This document shows positions 1-5,675 of a DNA stretch of 5,952 nt, one piece after another; within the stretch, counting starts at the first letter, position 1; each line of letters begins with the position of its first letter. Both the position numbers and the translations under genes were made by a program. The notes under the pieces were generated by a model. That model was not told the DNA's origin. It searched no databases and saw nothing but the letters and a program-made list of their open reading frames with translations. The stretch is from Nanobdellota archaeon (lineage in GTDB: Archaea > Nanobdellota > Nanobdellia > Pacearchaeales > GW2011-AR1): positions 1 to 5,952 of the forward strand of contig JAHKAF010000020.1 in assembly GCA_018825865.1 (NCBI GenBank), written 5' to 3'.

Positions 1-766
1 AACAGTTCTGACAGTCAGGGATGAAGGCTAGGGGCGCAAAACGGATTAGATACCCGTGTAGTCCTAGCAGTAAACACTGTGCACTAAACATCGGGACCTC
101 CTCGAGAGGTTTCGGTGCTGCAGGGAAGCCGAAGAGTGCACTACCTGGGAAGTATAGTCGCAAGGCCGAAACTTAAAGGAATTGGCGGGGAGACACTACA
201 ACGGGTGACGCGTGCGGTTCAATTGGATTATACACCGTGAACCTCACCAGTGCCGACAGCAGGATGAAGGTCAGTCTAAAGGTCTTACCTGACACGCTGA
301 GAGGAGTTGCATGTCCGACGTCAGCCTGTGCTGTGAAGTGACCTGTTAAATCAGGTAACAGGCAAGACCCACATGTATATTTGCTAAGTGCACTATATAC
401 AGATTGCCATGGCAACATGGATGAAAGTGTGGGCTACGTTAGGTCAATATAGCCCGACAGCGCTGGGCTACACGCGCGCGTCAATGGTGGATACAGTGGG
501 ATGCGACTCCGAAAGGAGAAGCTAATCTCTTAAAGTCCATCTCAGTCCAGATCGAGGTTTGTAACTCAGCCTCGTGACGCTGGAATCCGTAGTAATCGGA
601 TGTTATCAACGTCCGGTGAATACGTCACTGTCTCTTGCACACACTGCCCGTCAAACCAACCAAGTTTAGTTATGGTGAAACGTTTCGATGGAGAACTTTG
701 ACTAGACAAGGTAGGTTAAGTCGTCACAAGGTAACTGTAGGGGAACCTGCAGTTGGATCACCTCCT
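1..766 (+). rRNA. rrs: 16S rRNA, 3' half (5' end outside window)
   Basis: Small-subunit rRNA from about E. coli position 743 to the 3' end. Visible landmarks are the 790 loop (ATTAGATACCC at 45-55), the 915 region (AAACTTAAAGGAATTGGCGG at 170-189), the 1390-1407 decoding strand (641-652), the 1492-1505 strand (about 718-731) and the 3' tail GGATCACCTCCT with anti-Shine-Dalgarno CCTCC at 761-765. The 790 loop reads CCCGTGTAGTCC, the archaeal form. Several near-universal positions differ: U at E. coli 1400 (base 645), C at 1499 (base 725), and CGTCAATGG where most rRNAs have CTACAATGG (479-487). The mature 3' end is placed just after CCTCCT. No insertion is seen in this half. The following bases are AT-rich and contain no same-strand tRNA. 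Confidence 0.97.
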
Positions 767-800
767 ATATTTTATTATCATAGAACACAACAGGGTTGCT

Positions 801-808
801 TTTACATA
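801..808 (+). promoter_or_regulatory. possible TATA box for the 66-residue membrane protein gene
   Basis: TTTACATA ends 27 bases before the ATG at 835, the spacing expected for a leaderless archaeal mRNA. The box has a C in an otherwise good TTTAWATA-like core and no clear BRE, so it is weak. Read-through from the 16S gene, only 68 bases upstream, is the alternative. Confidence 0.35.
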
Positions 809-834
809 CTCATCTTGTTAGTTACAAATTGAAT

Positions 835-1035
835 ATGATTGATTTAGAATTCATTATAAAAAATATAGATTATATTTCAGGAGCAGGAATTTTTGGGACA
901 GGATATATCCTAAATAATAAATCTACAATGGTTGTTGGTGGTTGCGCATTTATTGCAGGGGCTATAACTAGAATATTAGCATCTAAACCAGATTATCCTG
1001 ATAATAAAGATCAAAACAATTATGATGGAGATTAA
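835..1035 (+). CDS. small hypothetical membrane protein (66 aa)
   Basis: I do not recognise a family. The product has two short hydrophobic segments: about residues 11-26, rich in Gly (YISGAGIFGTGYIL), and about 30-48 (TMVVGGCAFIAGAITRIL). A hydrophilic Asp/Asn-rich tail of about 17 residues follows, suggesting a two-pass hairpin in the membrane. The frame is open from 796, but the ATG at 835 is preferred: it lies 27 bases after a TATA-like box, and the upstream 13 codons do not look like protein (they would give MLLHTHLVSYKLN). There is no Shine-Dalgarno site. The gene starts 68 bases after 16S rRNA and converges on the minus-strand tRNA-Ala, leaving 20 bases between them. AT-rich codon use matches the other protein genes. 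It is real if conserved in relatives, and its short length keeps confidence moderate. Confidence 0.6.
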   Translation: MIDLEFIIKNIDYISGAGIFGTGYILNNKSTMVVGGCAFIAGAITRILASKPDYPDNKDQNNYDGD

Positions 1036-1050
1036 TATAATTCTTATATA

Positions 1051-1055
1051 AAAAA
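1051..1055 (-). terminator. oligo-T stop after tRNA-Ala
   Basis: On the minus strand the discriminator base of the tRNA is followed at once by TTTTT and then TATATAAG. A short T-run is the usual archaeal termination signal. It also shows that CCA is not encoded. Confidence 0.45.
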
Positions 1056-1188
1056 TGGACCTGCCGTGAGTTGAACACGGGTCTCCTGAGTTTTTGACGA
1101 TGTTTTGAGTTACCCAAAAAATCTTCGCGACCTTTTTACTGTCACGTCGTGTGCAAATCAGGTATCTTAGCCATTGGACTACAGGCCC
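1056..1188 (-). tRNA. tRNA-Ala(UGC) with a canonical 37/38 intron
   Basis: Exon 1 is 1152-1188 and exon 2 is 1056-1090 (72 nt mature), read on the minus strand. The acceptor stem GGGCCTG/CAGGTCC contains the G3-U70 wobble (1186 with 1059), the identity mark of tRNA-Ala. The D arm is GTCC/AGAT, with a C13-A22 mismatch and G18-G19 present. The anticodon stem CCTGA/TCAGG encloses TTTGCAC, anticodon TGC at 1153-1155. The variable loop is 4 nt, the T arm is CCGTG-TTCAACT-CACGG, and the discriminator is A73. CCA is not encoded. tRNA-Ala(UGC) is the usual tRNA in archaeal 16S-23S spacers, but here it is on the opposite strand to both rRNAs and has its own promoter. A tRNA-Cys reading of GCA was dismissed because the five-pair stem fixes the anticodon position. 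Confidence 0.95.
1091..1151 (-). other. tRNA-Ala intron (61 nt) with BHB splice motif
   Basis: The intron lies between positions 37 and 38. Exon bases 32-35 (TTTG) pair with intron bases -6 to -3 (CAAA), giving the 4-bp central helix. The two 3-nt bulges are C36-A37/C+1 and A-2,A-1/C38. The inner helix is ACGA (intron +2 to +5) with TCGT (-10 to -7), and the outer helix is the anticodon stem. This is a complete hBHBh' substrate for the archaeal tRNA-splicing endonuclease. The remaining ~47 nt contain no convincing box C/D or other known element. Confidence 0.9.
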
Positions 1189-1211
1189 TTATTTATTATC
1201 AGGATTGGTGG

Positions 1212-1219
1212 TTTTTAAA
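1212..1219 (-). promoter_or_regulatory. TATA box of tRNA-Ala
   Basis: TTTAAAAA on the minus strand is centred about 27 bases before tRNA base G1 (1188), the spacing for starting transcription at or just before the mature 5' end. It lies in the 54-base gap after the pilin-like gene, so the tRNA does not need that gene's transcript. Confidence 0.6.
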
Positions 1220-1242
1220 GTTTATTTATCTTCTCTGAAAAA

Positions 1243-1977
1243 TCAAACCCTCACAGCAAAATTAAATTCAAATGTTTGATTGTTTATCATAGAATTCTCG
1301 TCGGTGATTGTGAAAATAAGAGTATTGTTGTCATAGTCAAAAATATTTATATATAAATCATTTGCTGTGGCTTCATCAGACGTGCAACTTAAACATATTC
1401 CGTCGTTTGTTTGCTGTTGGATGATTTCCGAGGCTGAATCATAAACAATTCCAAGTCGAACAGGAATTTCTATATTATTAAAATCTTCAATAATAGTTGT
1501 GCTGTTTTCTTTTTTTATCTTGATTGGATAATTTACATCAATAATTATTTCTTCTTCGTTAATTGTTGTTTGAGTTTTTATTTCATCATAAGTTATTTCA
1601 TAATCTGTAAAATCAATAAAGCCTTCTGTGCAGAAAAACAAATCAGCGTCAATGTATTGAGATATCTGTTCCTCAATTTCTGCTTTTGTTGGCATCTTGT
1701 TTTCACCATCGTAATAGTAATAAGGGATTCCTTCTTCTGTTGAAAGTTCTGGGATAAAATAATATCCTCCCCCAGCACCGACGCTGTAAATTGCTTCTGC
1801 TCCAACTTTCTCAATACATCCCATTACAAAACTATGGACTTCTTCTGCTTCTGGAGAAATCAACTCGTCTTGTTTAACATCTCCTCTGGCTACAAAAAAT
1901 AATAAAACAACTGCGATGATTGCTAATGCGATTATTATAAAGATTGTTACTTGGGATTTTTTATTTTTGGAGTTCAT
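1243..1977 (-). CDS. type IV pilin-like membrane-anchored secreted protein (244 aa)
   Basis: The N-terminus is a class III (prepilin-type) signal: a basic start (MNSKNKKS), then QVTIF at residues 9-13 and an unbroken hydrophobic helix to about 29. Archaeal prepilin peptidases usually cut just before a Gln in this setting, here between S8 and Q9. The rest (about 33-244) would lie outside the cell. It is very acidic and has four cysteines: C54, C116, and a CxxC-like pair C195/C198. The stretch SFVMGCIEKVGAEAIYSVGA with a following GGYYFIPE resembles DPANN surface proteins that carry a conserved Cys and a GGY motif after the pilin-like helix. This family resemblance is from memory and was not tested. 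The start lies 3 nt after the stop of the upstream secreted-protein gene, so the two are an operon, without a Shine-Dalgarno site. Whether it forms a pilus or is only membrane-anchored cannot be told. Confidence 0.85.
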   Translation of the reverse strand: MNSKNKKSQVTIFIIIALAIIAVVLLFFVARGDVKQDELISPEAEEVHSFVMGCIEKVGAEAIYSVGAGGGYYFIPELSTEEGIPYYYYDGENKMPTKAEIEEQISQYIDADLFFCTEGFIDFTDYEITYDEIKTQTTINEEEIIIDVNYPIKIKKENSTTIIEDFNNIEIPVRLGIVYDSASEIIQQQTNDGICLSCTSDEATANDLYINIFDYDNNTLIFTITDENSMINNQTFEFNFAVRV

Positions 1978-1980
1978 TTT

Positions 1981-3228
1981 TCAGTTTTGGAAAAGTGCAA
2001 ATAAATAATTTACCTTCTTTTTACTATAACTCCCTCCTACTGCAACTAATCTCTCTTCTTGATTTACAAGATATTTTTTTAGACGGGCTTTCATAAATTC
2101 GGATTTAGTATTTTCTATCTTCCTATTCGTTTCTTCTATTCTTTCAAGATATACTTGTTGAATTGATTTTGGAACTCTTTTTGCAATTGTTTCAGGAATC
2201 TTATCTATATAACTTACCCTATCATTTCTGGTTATCGTCGGATTTTTCCCTTCTTCCATATTTAGTGCTACAACTTCTGAACCCCCTTTTCTAATTTGTA
2301 CTTGAGAATTTTCAGTATTAAAGTTTGAATCTGTGCTCTTAACCCCTCCAACTCTTTTTATGTTAGTTTTAGTCCCATCATAAATTATCTCCACATCCCC
2401 GTTTGTATATGTTGTTACCCCATTTCCTGTTGCTGTTATAGTGGGAATTTCTTTCAAATTATCTAACGTGACTTTATTAGTAGTTTCAATTGAAACTTTT
2501 CCGTTTTCAGCGACGGAGTGGTATTTATTATCTGGATGGAATTCAATCTTTTTAGAAGTTGAAATTTTTAATTCTCTTTCTTCCACATAGATTCCTGTAC
2601 ACCCTTCTGGATTTTGGCAGTTTTCCGTTAATGATTCTTCCGTCTTTCCAGCAATTTCAATATTATTTATCTTGGTGCTCTTTCCCCGAATAAATTCCTT
2701 CCCGCCTTCATCATAATAAATACTTCCTTTTTGTAAAATATTTTCATTAGATAATGTAACTGTTCCGTCGGTATCTCTCGCCTCAATTATTGTAGATGAA
2801 GGGTTTTTAGTTACTTTAGAACCCTTCGGAACTTTTAAGATTGCTTGACTCTTCCCAGAAAGAATATTTTCTCCTTGATTATAAGAGACGCTTCCTTTTT
2901 CAAGATGAACTTCTCCTCCTTCTGGAATTTTAAAATCCATTGGTTCATTAAGTTTCCCGTCAAAGGCGATAAGATTTCCTTTATCATCAAGTTTAATAAA
3001 AGTTGGATGCCCTGCTTCATCTTCACTCATTAGATTGAAGGTGTTTTCTCCTACTATCTTAGAAATGCCTTCTGTTCCTTCTGAATTATAAATATAAGAA
3101 GAAGTTCCGTCTGTATTTTCTTGCTTCATGAATCCTTGATTAAGAAGTTCTTCTTCGAGATTAACAGGAGCGACTATACCCAAAACCAACACCAATAAAA
3201 CTACAAAAACAAATCCTCTTTTCATCAT
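1981..3228 (-). CDS. secreted beta-rich repeat protein (415 aa), function unknown
   Basis: Residues 1-20 form a Sec signal peptide or membrane anchor (MMKRG, then a Val/Leu-rich core), so the bulk is outside the cell. Residues 30-340 are rich in Gly, Thr, Ser and alternating hydrophobics, typical of beta-strand repeats. One repeat is clear without gaps: residues 109-130 and 165-187 share the pattern LxKGS[VI]xYxxGxxx[IF]xxGKSxxI, 56 residues apart. The only cysteines, C204 and C210, could form a disulfide. Residues 343-395 look helical and basic (ETIAKRVPKSIQQVYLERIE and on). A beta-solenoid or LptA/OstA-like fold is possible but not shown. ATG codons at 3226-3228 and 3223-3225 are both possible starts. 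A TATA box 26 bases upstream of the first implies a leaderless mRNA. It is first in an operon with the pilin-like gene, suggesting a shared cell-surface role. Confidence 0.85.
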   Translation of the reverse strand: MMKRGFVFVVLLVLVLGIVAPVNLEEELLNQGFMKQENTDGTSSYIYNSEGTEGISKIVGENTFNLMSEDEAGHPTFIKLDDKGNLIAFDGKLNEPMDFKIPEGGEVHLEKGSVSYNQGENILSGKSQAILKVPKGSKVTKNPSSTIIEARDTDGTVTLSNENILQKGSIYYDEGGKEFIRGKSTKINNIEIAGKTEESLTENCQNPEGCTGIYVEERELKISTSKKIEFHPDNKYHSVAENGKVSIETTNKVTLDNLKEIPTITATGNGVTTYTNGDVEIIYDGTKTNIKRVGGVKSTDSNFNTENSQVQIRKGGSEVVALNMEEGKNPTITRNDRVSYIDKIPETIAKRVPKSIQQVYLERIEETNRKIENTKSEFMKARLKKYLVNQEERLVAVGGSYSKKKVNYLFALFQN

Positions 3229-3396
3229 GTTGGATATACGTAAAGCATCGTTAAAAACTTTGTTGTATTAGGAAAAATAATGGCTCACTACTTTCGTGAT
3301 TGACAATCCTAAAATAAGTTTGGGCAGATTTTTTCGTCGAGGAAAAAATTAATGAAAAAAACCCTGTGGATTATATTAATTTGAAAATGGTAACAG
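3229..3396. other. divergent intergenic region with an A/T hairpin
   Basis: No credible gene is seen between the divergent promoters. The one structural element is an inverted repeat, ATTTTTTC (3328-3335) and GAAAAAAT (3342-3349), with loop GTCGAG. It could be a weak hairpin or operator-like site, but nothing ties it to a regulator. Confidence 0.3.
3251..3262 (-). promoter_or_regulatory. BRE/TATA of the secreted-protein operon
   Basis: On the minus strand CAAAGTTTTTAA places an AAAG BRE-like element before TTTTTAA, centred about 26 bases from the ATG at 3228. The arrangement is the same AAAG + T/A box as the two plus-strand promoters nearby, supporting leaderless initiation at the first ATG. 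Confidence 0.6.
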
Positions 3397-3417
3397 ATGG
3401 AAAAGTTTAAATAGTTT
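3397..3417 (+). promoter_or_regulatory. strong archaeal promoter (copy 1 of an identical 21-bp element)
   Basis: The element reads GGAAAAG then TTTAAATA (3406-3413) then GTTT. It is a textbook BRE plus TATA box. The TATA centre is about 26 bases before the ATG at 3435, so transcription should begin at that ATG. This argues against the upstream GTG at 3423 as the start. The same 21 bases occur at 5132-5152. Confidence 0.75.
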
Positions 3418-3434
3418 GGGTAGTGTGGAAAGTT

Positions 3435-3614
3435 ATGAAAGAAAATTCAAAATTAGTCTTGAAGACTCTCGGAGCAGTATTTGTTCCTGGAATGATTCAT
3501 AAACTTATAGAGGAGTTCGAAGGATATCCAGAAGATAGAATGTCAAAAATCCTCATGAAATATGTTGCAATTCCTGGTGTAGAAATTTATAAATTGGGGT
3601 ATGGGCAGGCATAG
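3435..3614 (+). CDS. small hydrophobic protein (59 aa as read), possibly frameshifted at its 3' end
   Basis: No family is recognised. The product has a hydrophobic segment at about residues 6-20 (KLVLKTLGAVFVPGMI), a charged middle (EEFEGYPEDRM) and a second hydrophobic segment from about residue 38 (ILMKYVAIPGVEIYKLGYG), then stops abruptly at QA. A GTG at 3423 would add four residues, but the TATA box places the transcript start at about 3435. Reading one base back at the GGG of 3603-3605 gives AGIAYAIFKGY and a stop at 3638-3640. That would complete the second membrane segment, so a one-base loss from a run of four G is suspected. The gene lies between the divergent secreted-protein operon and the 23S promoter. 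The mRNA is probably leaderless. Confidence 0.55.
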   Translation: MKENSKLVLKTLGAVFVPGMIHKLIEEFEGYPEDRMSKILMKYVAIPGVEIYKLGYGQA

Positions 3615-3649
3615 CATATGCTATCTTCAAAGGATATTAAGAATCGCCT

Positions 3650-3664
3650 ACGAAAGTTTTAAAA
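3650..3664 (+). promoter_or_regulatory. probable 23S rRNA promoter
   Basis: ACGAAAG followed by TTTTAAAA (3657-3664) is a strong BRE/TATA pair. It predicts a start near 3687, about 170 bases before mature 23S rRNA, with no start codon at the right distance. Together with the 3-kb gap from 16S and the opposite-strand genes between, this indicates that 23S is transcribed from its own promoter. Confidence 0.6.
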
Positions 3665-3722
3665 ACGACTTGAAGTTAGATATTTTATAGAATGGTAATA
3701 AGCGAGTTTATCACAAATTATG

Positions 3723-3769
3723 CTCATCTACGAGATGGTGCGACAGCGACGCTGTTGTATCGTAATGAG
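3723..3769 (+). other. long hairpin in the pre-23S leader
   Basis: Three stacked stems: CTCAT/ATGAG (3723-3727 with 3765-3769), TACGA/TCGTA (3729-3733 with 3760-3764), and a 9-bp TGCGACAGC/GCTGTTGTA (3739-3747 with 3751-3759) with a GAC loop. There is a single-base bulge at 3728 and a 5-nt one-sided bulge GATGG at 3734-3738. Nineteen pairs in 47 bases of AT-rich leader is unlikely by chance. It may be a leader fold used in rRNA maturation or a small RNA. No protein gene is seen in 3641-3855. Confidence 0.6.
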
Positions 3770-3804
3770 GACTTTACGTTCAATGAAATAAGCAGTAGGA
3801 AAAA

Positions 3805-3823
3805 GAAAACATTAAATGTTTTC
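3805..3823 (+). other. second leader hairpin before 23S
   Basis: GAAAACAT (3805-3812) and ATGTTTTC (3816-3823) form an 8-bp stem with a TAA loop. A weaker extension (GTAGGA with TCCCAC) lies outside it. It sits about 30 bases before the estimated 23S 5' end. Its role is unknown. Confidence 0.45.
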
Positions 3824-4021
3824 TATCCCACTAAATAATTCTCAGAAGGATATTACATTATTTATACTGTTAGAAGGATAGCTTGGTTTTGGTTTTGATG
3901 AAAGACGTGGCAAGCTGCGATAAGTCTCGGGGAGCTGCACGCAAGCTTTGATCCGAGAATTTCTGAATGTGCCGAGAGGCAGAATCACGCCGGGAATTGA
4001 AACATCTTAGTACCGGTAGGA

Positions 4022-4081
4022 AAAGACAATAACAAGTTATTTTCTGCTATCATTTCTTCGGAAATGACAGAAAGACAATAA
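4022..4081 (+). repeat. 49-bp duplication with UUCG hairpin in 23S domain I
   Basis: AAAGACAATAA occurs at 4022-4032 and again at 4071-4081. Between the copies is a hairpin, TTTCTG/CAGAAA (4041-4046 with 4068-4073) and TCATTTC/GAAATGA (4050-4056 with 4061-4067), with a 3-nt CTA bulge and a UUCG tetraloop. Most 23S rRNAs have a single GGAAAAGAAAUCAA segment here (roughly E. coli 220), so the extra unit is a small expansion made by duplication. Confidence 0.7.
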
Positions 4082-5131
4082 TAATTATTCCCTTATTAGC
4101 AGAGAGCGAAAAGGGAAGAGGGCAAACTGAATCTTCTTTTGAAAGAGAGATAGAGATGTGGTGAAGATAAGTGGCTAAGTTATCGAGGAGAAGTTTCCTG
4201 GAAAGGAATACCTCAGAGGGTGATAGTCCCGTAACCTAAGATAATATGTCGCTCTTCAAAGAGTAGGGCGTCCTGGATTGGGCGTCTGAATATTGGTGGA
4301 TTAACACCAAACCCTAAATAAAACCAAAGTCCGATAGCGCAATAGTACCGCGAGGGAAAGCTGAAAAGTACTCTTAACAGAGGGTTAAAAGACTTGAAAT
4401 CTAACAGTTACAGTTTGTTACTGGCTTGTCCAATTTATTGGAACAGGTTTGTAACGTACGTTTTGAAAAACGGGCCAGGGAATTTTTCTACGTGGCGAGG
4501 CTAATCAACTATGTTGAGTAACCAAAGCGAAAGCAAGTGTGAAAGCGCGTCAGTCACGTGGATTTGACCTGAAGCCAGATGATCTATTCATGAGCAAGGT
4601 GAAGTCTCTCGAAAGGGGGATGGAGGCCTGAACCGGTGTTATGGACATGTACTCGAATGACTTGTGAATAGGGGTGAAAAGCTTATCTAATCTGGCGATG
4701 GCTGGTTCCTGCTGAAATATGCCTTCGTATAGTCTTGTCTAAGTTTGTTAGCGGTGTAAAGCCACGGATAGAATTTGCAGGGGCTAATGCTTACGGAATT
4801 CTTTCCAACTCAGAAGCTGTTAACTGCTTAAGACAGGAATCAGAGATGGTATGTAAGATACTATTTCGAGACCCGAACAAGGGAGACCAAAGTTAAGGTC
4901 CCAAAATTTATGCTAAGTGTAACAAACGGTGTTTTGAACCTGAGACACTCGGGATGTAAGCCTAGAAGCAGCTATCATTTAAAGAAAGCGTAACAGCTCA
5001 CCGATTGAGGTTCAGAGCCCGGAAAATGGACGGGGCTAAGCATAATACCGATACTTTGGAGGCATTCGATTTAAAATTAATAGTGGGATTTTGATGTTGG
5101 GAAAATTGTTTTAACTAAGAAGTTAAGACAT

Positions 5132-5152
5132 ATGGAAAAGTTTAAATAGTTT
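5132..5152 (+). promoter_or_regulatory. strong archaeal promoter inside the 23S insertion (copy 2 of the 21-bp element)
   Basis: It has the same GGAAAAG + TTTAAATA (5141-5148) + GTTT core as at 3397-3417, identical over 21 bases. The predicted start of transcription is near 5170, downstream of the ATG at 5158 and about 8 bases before the ATG at 5179. The gene in the insert can therefore be expressed as mRNA independently of the rRNA transcript. Confidence 0.7.
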
Positions 5153-5178
5153 AGATAATGGGTAATAAAATAAAAAAT

Positions 5179-5601
5179 ATGGTAAAAGAACAAGACACCT
5201 ATACAATAGATTACAGAAGCATCTGGTGTAAAGAACTAGATGATAGATTTGCATCTATTGCTCCAAATAAAGGAATCCGCAAATGGATTAGGAGTAAAAG
5301 AAAATGTTCTAGTTCTGATGCCCGTAGAATTTATGATATACGCGCAGGAGTAGAATTATTTTTGAGGAAAGTTAACTTTCCAAGCAATCTTTTTCTAAAA
5401 AGAAAAAGAAAAAAAAGTGAGCTTATAGATATAATAAAAGATATTGGATTAGCAAAAGATGATAGTGAAGCTAGTCAAGTATTTACAGAACTCGAATCTT
5501 ATCATTATCCAGAAACAAAACCTACAAAAGGCTATTGTAGTTGGCATATGGAACAAATTTCTTCAGAAAAATATAGAATTTGGGCCATTCCAGATTATTA
5601 A
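5179..5601 (+). CDS. basic protein of unknown function encoded within the 23S rRNA insertion (140 aa)
   Basis: I do not recognise a family. The frame opens at an ATG at 5158 (147 residues), but the TATA box predicts transcription from about 5170, so the ATG at 5179 (MVKEQDTYTID) is preferred. Counting from the longer form, there are basic patches at residues 38-49 (NKGIRKWIRSKRK) and 80-86 (LKRKRKK), a likely helical middle (SELIDIIKDIGLAKD), and aromatic stretches near the end (GYCSWHMEQ, RIWAIPDY). The charge suggests nucleic-acid binding. There is no LAGLIDADG, GIY-YIG or clear HNH motif, and it does not resemble the four-helix-bundle proteins of bacterial 23S IVSs as I recall them. Codon use is AT-rich like the cellular genes. 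It could be a divergent mobility protein, an rRNA-binding factor, or a passenger gene. Confidence 0.75.
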   Translation: MVKEQDTYTIDYRSIWCKELDDRFASIAPNKGIRKWIRSKRKCSSSDARRIYDIRAGVELFLRKVNFPSNLFLKRKRKKSELIDIIKDIGLAKDDSEASQVFTELESYHYPETKPTKGYCSWHMEQISSEKYRIWAIPDY

Positions 5602-5653
5602 TACTTCACTAATCTTGCTAAGAGAATAATTTCAATTTCACAAAATCATATTC

Positions 5654-5675
5654 ATCTCGACAAAGTCGAGATTTT
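5654..5675 (+). terminator. terminator-like hairpin after the insert gene
   Basis: ATCTCGAC (5654-5661) pairs with GTCGAGAT (5665-5672) around an AAA loop, followed by a short T-run, 50 bases after the stop codon. The 9-base direct repeat TCATATTCA flanks it (5646-5654 and 5675-5683). It would end the gene's own mRNA, but in the long rRNA precursor it must be read through. Confidence 0.5.

Noticed and set aside
173..418. Minus-strand open frame of 81 codons
   Set aside because: It lies wholly within conserved 16S rRNA, so it is a chance frame.
635..832. Plus-strand open frame of 65 codons across the 16S end
   Set aside because: It is mostly 16S sequence, and the conserved rRNA landmarks explain the region fully.
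2845..3033. Plus-strand open frame of 62 codons
   Set aside because: It is antisense to the secreted-protein gene, which has a signal peptide, repeats and a promoter. The antisense frame has none.
3328..3349. A/T hairpin as a terminator or operator
   Set aside because: It is not placed after a gene end on either strand and has no T-run tail suited to one. Kept only as a weak structural note.
3352..3384. Ten-codon frame MKKTLWIILI, like the start of a signal peptide
   Set aside because: It stops after ten codons, has no promoter at the right spacing, and the continuing frames are closed. Possibly a chance AT-rich frame or a remnant.
3423..3434. GTG at 3423 as start of the small protein
   Set aside because: It lies only about 13 bases after the TATA centre, upstream of the expected transcript start; the ATG at 3435 fits.
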